In this document: piece by piece, positions 59,201-64,000 of the stretch | How the letters are laid out: every line of letters begins with the position of its first letter | Numbering within the stretch: the first letter of the stretch is position 1 | Origin: an uncultured Bacteroidales bacterium | Lineage (GTDB): Bacteria; Bacteroidota; Bacteroidia; Bacteroidales; UBA932 | Direction of reading: 5' to 3' | Assembly (NCBI GenBank): GCA_944322715.1 | Contig: CALUPT010000005.1 | Coordinates: forward strand, 124,001 to 188,000 | Length of the DNA stretch: 64,000 bases | Position numbers and translations under genes: made by a program | The notes under the pieces: generated by a model | What the model saw: only the letters and a program-made list of their open reading frames with translations | What the model was told of the DNA's origin: nothing | Database searches by the model: none

Positions 59201-61837
59201 GCTTACAGGGGACGCTCGGACAAGAAAGATCCGGATGCCCTGACAATGCTTACTTTCTCTACCGACAAGAAAGAATACAAGGTCGGGGAACAGGTGACAG
59301 TCTTCATTCCGGCAGCCGACGGGGGACGCGCACTCGTGTCTCTGGAAAACGGAAGCAGAATCCTGTCTTCCGACTGGGTGGAGACATCCGCTGACGGGGA
59401 CACTCCGTACAAGTTTACCGTGACAGAGGAAATGAGTCCTAACTTCTATATCCATATCTCTCTGCTTCAGAAACATGGCAACACTTCCAACGACCTGCCT
59501 GTCAGGATGTACGGGGTACAGCCGGTGATGGTGGAGAATCCGGGCTCGCATCTGTATCCCCAGATTGCAATGCCGGATGCCGTCCGGCCACAGGAAGAGT
59601 TTCAAGTCAGGATCAGCGAGAAGAACGGAAAGAAGATGGCATATACCCTTGCCATCGTGGATGAGGGGCTTCTGGACATAACAGCGTTCAGGACACCTGA
59701 CCCGTGGGCGGCAATCTACGCGAGGGAGGCTCTCGGAGTGAAGACTTGGGACCTCTACGACAATGTCATCGGAGCTTTCGGAGGCAGGCTCTCCCCTATG
59801 GCAAGCATCGGAGGCGACCAGACAATCAACAAAGAATCCAGACAGGACAACAGGTTCAACCCTGTGGTGAAGTTCCTCGGGCCGTTCACACTCGACAAGA
59901 AAGAGAATGTGCACAGGATAACCCTGCCGATGTATGTCGGCTCTGTAAGAGTAATGGTGGTGGCAGGAAAAGACGGGGCATACGGGAATGCAGAAAAATC
60001 CGTACCGGTAAGGTCTCCGCTTATGGTACTCCCTACACTGCCGCGCATCCTTACACCTGGAGAGGAAGTCGCGCTTCCGGTCAATGTCTTCGCCATGGAA
60101 AATCCAGAACCGGATGTGAAGGTGACAGTCTCCGTGGATGGTGCAGCCAGGCTGGTTTCCGGAGCATCACAGCAAATTTCATTTCCGGAACCCGGAGACA
60201 GGCTGGTCAATTTCATCCTCAGGACAACGGGAGAGGGGACAGCAAGAATCCGGATTTCTGCGACAGGAGGCGGACATAGCGCATCCGAGACCGTTTCGGT
60301 ACCTGTAAGGAACCCTAACCCTGCCGTGATATCGAGACACGGGACCATACTGGAGCCGGGAGAATCCAAGACTATGGATTACGGGCCGCTCGACCTGACG
60401 GAATCCTCCGCAGTCCTTGAACTGGCATCATTCCCGGCAATGGACATCCACGGGACTTTCAGATATATGCTCGACTACAGCAACGGATGCTCGGAACAGC
60501 TTGCGGCAAGAGGCATCGCCCTGCTGTCTCTGAAGAGATTCCTGTCAGCAGAGGAGACCGCTGCCGTGGACAGCCTTGTGCCAGGACTTCTCGGCAAGCT
60601 CTATGGCAGGCAGCTCGCGGATGGAGGATTCCCTGTATGGCCGGGACAGGCAGCCGCCAATGAATGGATAACATCCATGGCCGGCCAGTTCATGTCGCTT
60701 GCAGCCGCCCAGGGATACGAAGTGAACAAAGGAGTCTACAGCGCATGGATGAATTTCCAGAAACGCTGCATCAGAAACTACAAGGAACCATCGGGTACAG
60801 AACCGGGAGCGGGCAGCGCTTCCATCAACCAGGCATACCGTCTGTACACCATGGCCCTGGCATCCTCCGCTGAAACCGGGGCGATGAACAGGCTGAAGGA
60901 ATCCGCGTCAATACCGGCCATCCCGAGATGGCTGCTCGCATCAGCATACGCATTGGATGGGAAGAAAACAGTCGCCAAGGAAATCATATCAGGACTCAAG
61001 ACAGAGACTGCCGCATATTCACCTGAAGACCGGACCTTCGGCTCCCCTCTCCGCGACAAGGCTATAATGCTTGAAAGCCTTGTGCTGGCAGATGACATAT
61101 ACGGGGCTCTTGAACTGGCCGCCGATATGGCTGACAGACTGAAGAACGGCCTGCTTTCCACCCAATATGCCGCTTTCACTGCATCTGCAATGTCCCGGAT
61201 GGCAGACAGGCTCAACACAGAAGCATTACACGCGGAAATCAGCCACACAGGAATATCCGGCCAATCTGCGGAAACGATAAACAGCACAGCTGCCATCCTG
61301 TCAAGGGCACTGGACATCTCCAGACCGTCCGTGACAATCAAGAACCTTTCGGACGGACCTGTATATGCAACCGTGACAACAAAAGAAAAGCCTGCAGCGG
61401 ATGCTGCCATCAGTGCTTCAGCATCGGGAATAGGGCTTGGCGTATCATGGACCGACCTGGACGGGAATCCTGTATCCCCTGAGAAGCTTGCCCAGGGCAC
61501 TGACTTCAGAATGACGGTCACAGTGATGAACAATTCGGGAACTGCCGACCTGTCTTCCCTTGCACTGAACATACCTGTCCCTTCCGGATGGGAAATATTC
61601 AACGAAAGGCTGTATGGGACGACATCCGCAGAACAGTCAGGATACGAATACATGGACATCAGGGACGACAAGGCAATGTATTACTTCGACCTGGCCAAGA
61701 GTACAAGGAAATCATTCTCTGTCAGACTGAGGGCTGCTTACAAAGGAGAATTCGTACTTCCGTCCGTCAGCTGCGAAGCCATGTATTCTCCTGAAAACAA
61801 TGCCCGCACCGCCTCAGGCAAAGCCATTGTATATTGA
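56255..61837 (+). CDS. Bacterial alpha-2-macroglobulin lipoprotein
   Basis: The protein is about 1860 residues from MKNILHSIAGTALWIAAVAM (lipobox MSFSCGQRE, Cys about 24). The first 550 residues hold macroglobulin-like and BIG-like domains. At about 640 the conserved CFIYGERGVWRPGDTLHVSAMIDD marks MG2-type domains. A long middle region (MG7-10, ALTIVDEGLLDITAFR-like AIVDEGLLDITAFRTPDPW) leads to the thioester domain with CSEQ at 1412-1415 (DYSNGCSEQLAARG). The thioester Cys and Gln are both kept, so it can trap attacking proteases covalently in the periplasm. It precedes pbpC by 17 bp. This pair occurs in many bacteria as protease defence plus wall repair. Confidence 0.93.
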   Translation: MKNILHSIAGTALWIAAVAMSFSCGQREAVSPDTGFSTWISAYTGGMLRTDANVRIVFCTPLSSLYNTEGKAVTEMDQKSLDRLFSFSPALTGSVRIAGDDTVEFIPDEGEMKPGTVYKASFRLGDVVDTGDSRLDIFRFSFSTAPREAQMEMEWILTDDRFPDKATVTGTIYFSETPTPDAEMRMLSCSYPDNSYRLRFKRSEDGLSSRFRISGLARGEEDRELVISLDGSSDGFMSDQKERVMIPSVSGFKVLGTRLVEKANPYIDITFSQPVDKESDLSGMFRLDGAGRTWTDIRGNIVRLYFESLGNEELTLRIAAGIRSTRGERLEESVEVKIAGEEMKPAVEIPLNGNILPDDRELLLPLRAVNLSAVDISVIRIYGNNILYFLQDNDIDGDNGLRRFGRLICRQTVRLDTDPGRDLGRWQDFAVDLSGLFRQEPGAIYRIRVSFRQEYSLYGKGHRLPSGDTDEAGTLIKLSPDTPGDEEMLVWDTPSPYYYESFYGDGYNWKERNNPERPTYYMMGERFPYCNLMTSSLGIIAKSAGDGKLLVAVNDIMSTDPVEDASIKVYNYQLQVIGEAGTDSRGFAEIKTSGVPFAVTASSGTSISYLKVTSGSEKSMSRFDTGGQKPEKGLKCFIYGERGVWRPGDTLHVSAMIDDPQGRIPDSHPVTMELYSPLGQFHTRIVNSRGTDGLYVFDIPTSADDPTGTWNAYFKVGGSSFHKALMIETIKPNRLKISLKTPEDVLQAGEKTRFTLAASWLTGPAAAGLEGKVEMHLSPAGKAFKGYEGYSFYDPTIPASGTSVSLLDVTLDGQGNSVQDIIMPSLDKAPGMMEARLVSSVQESGGDESITSQTKLFSPYNAYVGIRVPDSGEGYVETDTTHFFSIAVIDRDGKKVQGHRIEYRIFKIDWSWWWESKADELASYVNSSSAKPFSKGSFVSSSEGVHEIPFRLDYPQWGRFLVYVKDLDSGHATGCIFTADWPAYRGRSDKKDPDALTMLTFSTDKKEYKVGEQVTVFIPAADGGRALVSLENGSRILSSDWVETSADGDTPYKFTVTEEMSPNFYIHISLLQKHGNTSNDLPVRMYGVQPVMVENPGSHLYPQIAMPDAVRPQEEFQVRISEKNGKKMAYTLAIVDEGLLDITAFRTPDPWAAIYAREALGVKTWDLYDNVIGAFGGRLSPMASIGGDQTINKESRQDNRFNPVVKFLGPFTLDKKENVHRITLPMYVGSVRVMVVAGKDGAYGNAEKSVPVRSPLMVLPTLPRILTPGEEVALPVNVFAMENPEPDVKVTVSVDGAARLVSGASQQISFPEPGDRLVNFILRTTGEGTARIRISATGGGHSASETVSVPVRNPNPAVISRHGTILEPGESKTMDYGPLDLTESSAVLELASFPAMDIHGTFRYMLDYSNGCSEQLAARGIALLSLKRFLSAEETAAVDSLVPGLLGKLYGRQLADGGFPVWPGQAAANEWITSMAGQFMSLAAAQGYEVNKGVYSAWMNFQKRCIRNYKEPSGTEPGAGSASINQAYRLYTMALASSAETGAMNRLKESASIPAIPRWLLASAYALDGKKTVAKEIISGLKTETAAYSPEDRTFGSPLRDKAIMLESLVLADDIYGALELAADMADRLKNGLLSTQYAAFTASAMSRMADRLNTEALHAEISHTGISGQSAETINSTAAILSRALDISRPSVTIKNLSDGPVYATVTTKEKPAADAAISASASGIGLGVSWTDLDGNPVSPEKLAQGTDFRMTVTVMNNSGTADLSSLALNIPVPSGWEIFNERLYGTTSAEQSGYEYMDIRDDKAMYYFDLAKSTRKSFSVRLRAAYKGEFVLPSVSCEAMYSPENNARTASGKAIVY

Positions 61838-61854
61838 CCGACAAGCGGCAAGAC

Positions 61855-64000
61855 ATGGTGAAAAAGGCATTGGAGCATATACTTTCATTTATCAGGACAA
61901 GACCGGCAATCTCTTCTCTGATTGCCGGCTTCGTCGTTTTGTGCATCGTGTATCTCTGCTGCCTGCCTCGCGACCTTTTCGAAGGCACTACATATTCAAA
62001 AGTCCTGACCGACCGCAACGGAGAATTGCTGAACGCCAAGATTGCCGAAGACGGGCAATGGAGATTTCCTCCGTCTGATTCCGTGCCTGAAAAATTCTGC
62101 ACAGCCATCACGACATTCGAAGACAGGTGGTTCAGATGGCATCCGGGAGTCAACCCTGTCTCTTTGGCAAGGGCGACATACCAGAACCTGTCGTCAGGCA
62201 GGGTGGTAAGCGGAGGCAGTACCATCACGATGCAGGTCATCAGGCTGTCCCGTAACAGGGAAAGGACTGTATGGCAGAAAATGACAGAATGCATCCTCGC
62301 CACCAGGCTCGAACTCAGATGCAGCAAGGACGAGATAATGGCTCTGTATGCAGCCCATGCCCCGTTCGGAGGAAATGTAGTGGGGCTCGAAGCGGCATCC
62401 TGGAGATATTTCGGGAAACCTGCATCTGAATTGTCCTGGGCTGAGACATCCACACTCGCAGTGCTTCCCAATGCGCCAGCCCTGATCCATCCAGGAAGAA
62501 ACCGCGACCTGCTGAAGCAGAAAAGGGACAGGCTGCTTCAGATGCTGTATGACAGAGGGGAAATTGATTCTACCGACCTGGCTCTTGCGTGCACCGAACC
62601 TTTGCCGGACAAGCCGCTGCCCCTGCCGCAATATGCCCCTCATCTGGCAGACAGCAGGTATCTCGGCCTTGTCTCGCAAAAGGGGCAGGGAGACAAACCA
62701 GCTGACGGAGCTGTCTCCACATCCATAGACATCCATATCCAGAAACAGGTGGAGGCTATCCTTGAAAGGTGGAGCTCGGGATTGAATAAGAAAGGGATAG
62801 GAGACCTCGCGGCCGTGGTTTTCGATGTCAGGACGATGGAAGTCATTGCCTACTGCGGCAACACATTCTTCAACTCGGGGAGACCGGGATGCCAGGTGGA
62901 CATACTCCAGTCTCCACGAAGCACAGGAAGCATTCTCAAGCCGTTGCTATATTGCGCAATGCTGCAGGAAGGGACAGTGCTGCCAGGAACCATTCTTCCA
63001 GATATACCTGTAAATATCAATGGCTTTTCCCCTCAGAACTATGACCTTCAGTTCTATGGGGCAGTTCCTGCCGACGAGGCTTTGGCAAGATCCCTCAATG
63101 TCCCTGCAGTCCACATGTTGAGGAAATTCGGGGTTCCGAAATTTTATTCTCTGCTACAGAATTCGGGCATGACCACTCTTTACAGATCCCCTGAGAACTA
63201 CGGACTTTCCCTTATTCTCGGTGGCGCTGAAGGGCGGCTTTTCGAAATTACTGAAATCTATGCACGCCTGGCTCATCTTTTAGCATATACGGAAACCTCT
63301 GGTGAAGATATCCCTCATGCTCGGATTCAGTCAGACCTCCTTGATGATTCCAGGTTTCCTCTGACGGACCGGGAAGCAATATGGTGGACAATGGACGCCC
63401 TGAAAGAAGTGAACCGTCCAGACGAAATGGACTGGAGGCTCATCTCTTCTGTCCGTAAAACTGCCTGGAAAACAGGCACCAGCTATGGATTCAGGGATGC
63501 ATGGGCCGTTGGGGTCACTCCGGAATACGCGATAGGTGTCTGGGCAGGAAACGCAGGCGGAGAGGGAGTGCCCGGACTTTCAGGCGCCACAGCAGCAGGA
63601 CCTGTGATGTTCGACCTGTTCAATGCCCTCCCCTCTTCCGGGAAAGCCGACAGCTGGTTTGCAGAACCGGATGATGAGCAATACTGCATAGCAGAGGTAT
63701 GCCGCCAGTCAGGACATCTTGCAGGTCAGTATTGCGAATCAAGGGATACGCTTTTCCTTCCTGAAGCAGCATTGAGAAGCGAAGTCTGCCCATATCACAG
63801 GGCTGTCACGGTGTCTCAGGACGGGAAATACAGGACAACAGCGGCCGAACCTGGAGCAAGGACAGTATCCATGTTCATCCTCCCTCCTGCGATGGAGTGG
63901 TATTACAGGCAGCACCATCCCGAATACAAGGCTCTTCCTCCATACAGGCCTGGACAGACCGCATACGGGAATGCCGCCATTCCGATGGGATTCATATATC
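61855..64000 (+). CDS. pbpC: Penicillin-binding protein 1C (3' end outside window)
   Basis: The frame is open from ATG 61855 to the window end (715 codons seen). It has an N-terminal membrane helix (SSLIAGFVVLCIVYLCCLP). The glycosyltransferase domain has the catalytic Glu 89 in TTFEDRWFRWHPGV and SGGSTITMQV. The transpeptidase domain has the Ser-x-x-Lys motif at 359-362 in TGSILKPLL, SLN in ALARSLNVPAV and KTGT at 539-542. The final stretch enters the BiPBP_C domain. PBP1C is a bifunctional peptidoglycan synthase that partners alpha-2-macroglobulin, encoded just upstream. The protein should end about 70-100 residues beyond the window. Confidence 0.93.
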   Translation, partial: MVKKALEHILSFIRTRPAISSLIAGFVVLCIVYLCCLPRDLFEGTTYSKVLTDRNGELLNAKIAEDGQWRFPPSDSVPEKFCTAITTFEDRWFRWHPGVNPVSLARATYQNLSSGRVVSGGSTITMQVIRLSRNRERTVWQKMTECILATRLELRCSKDEIMALYAAHAPFGGNVVGLEAASWRYFGKPASELSWAETSTLAVLPNAPALIHPGRNRDLLKQKRDRLLQMLYDRGEIDSTDLALACTEPLPDKPLPLPQYAPHLADSRYLGLVSQKGQGDKPADGAVSTSIDIHIQKQVEAILERWSSGLNKKGIGDLAAVVFDVRTMEVIAYCGNTFFNSGRPGCQVDILQSPRSTGSILKPLLYCAMLQEGTVLPGTILPDIPVNINGFSPQNYDLQFYGAVPADEALARSLNVPAVHMLRKFGVPKFYSLLQNSGMTTLYRSPENYGLSLILGGAEGRLFEITEIYARLAHLLAYTETSGEDIPHARIQSDLLDDSRFPLTDREAIWWTMDALKEVNRPDEMDWRLISSVRKTAWKTGTSYGFRDAWAVGVTPEYAIGVWAGNAGGEGVPGLSGATAAGPVMFDLFNALPSSGKADSWFAEPDDEQYCIAEVCRQSGHLAGQYCESRDTLFLPEAALRSEVCPYHRAVTVSQDGKYRTTAAEPGARTVSMFILPPAMEWYYRQHHPEYKALPPYRPGQTAYGNAAIPMGFIY

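Noticed and set aside
59039..59914. 291-codon open frame on the minus strand
   Set aside because: Antisense to the middle of the alpha-2-macroglobulin gene; no motif, shadow composition.
1..64000. CRISPR array or insertion sequence
   Set aside because: I saw no regularly spaced repeat-spacer series, no cas-like gene and no transposase. The only repeats are the att repeat, arm sites and small palindromes described.

Overview
This window is a Bacteroidales-type chromosome segment. The evidence is a run of Bacteroidetes-specific families (TonB-dependent receptor with a carboxypeptidase-D-like N domain, BACON domains, FISUMP/fimbrillin lipoproteins, DUF4876, DUF6850, S46 and C69 peptidases, DUF1080 proteins), many lipoprotein signals with Ser-Cys at the lipobox, and TAnnTTTG -7 promoter boxes at the expected distance from several genes. 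Host genes have balanced to moderately high GC, which would fit Rikenellaceae or a neighbouring family. The genus cannot be fixed from this sequence.

Layout. 1-6.3 kb: the end of a FISUMP lipoprotein, then an exported glutaminase-like hydrolase, a GH2 lipoprotein and a GDPD lipoprotein, probably one secreted-hydrolase operon. 6.3-20.4 kb: a visibly AT-richer element of about 13.9 kb bounded by an 82-bp direct repeat made of the 3' half and terminator of a tRNA-Gly(GCC) gene. The intact tRNA and the tyrosine integrase are at the right end. A pseudo-tRNA carrying a 34-nt insertion is at the left end, and GGGGTAAA arm-type repeats lie inside both ends. Cargo is a DUF2971 protein, a five-BACON surface lipoprotein, small unknown proteins, a probable structured leader RNA and a helicase-like gene with three in-frame TGA codons. 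20.4-25.6 kb: cupin and pheS, a tandem DUF1080 lipoprotein, a small exported protein and a C69 dipeptidase.

25.7-37.2 kb: a polyferredoxin fused to a periplasmic HMA-like domain, an S46 dipeptidyl peptidase and, convergently, TonB receptor / DUF4876 / DUF6850 / fimbrillin-FISUMP. This is a plausible peptide or metal acquisition locus at the cell surface. 37.2-40.8 kb: an AAA ATPase behind twin palindromes, then a CsgG-DUF4810-DUF799 lipoprotein operon whose csgG is frameshifted. 40.8-46.2 kb: an AraC-linked redox cluster (CMD, amidohydrolase, acetyltransferase, cupin, ABM monooxygenase) that contains decayed remnants of a flavodoxin and an aldo/keto reductase. 46.4-51.7 kb: housekeeping, with a ClpB lacking its N domain, secG, a TPR-like protein, lptE and a sigma-54 activator.

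51.8-56.2 kb: an abundant-looking lipoprotein, then an AT-rich trio of overlapping unknown genes, then a minimal pseudopilin plus prepilin-peptidase pair. 56.2-64 kb: an alpha-2-macroglobulin lipoprotein and penicillin-binding protein 1C (cut by the window end), a known periplasmic defence/repair pairing.

The most unusual items are the TGA-interrupted helicase-like gene, the tRNA-Gly element and its pseudo-tRNA, the structured leader RNA candidate, the pilin/peptidase cassette, and the polyferredoxin-HMA / TonB neighbourhood.
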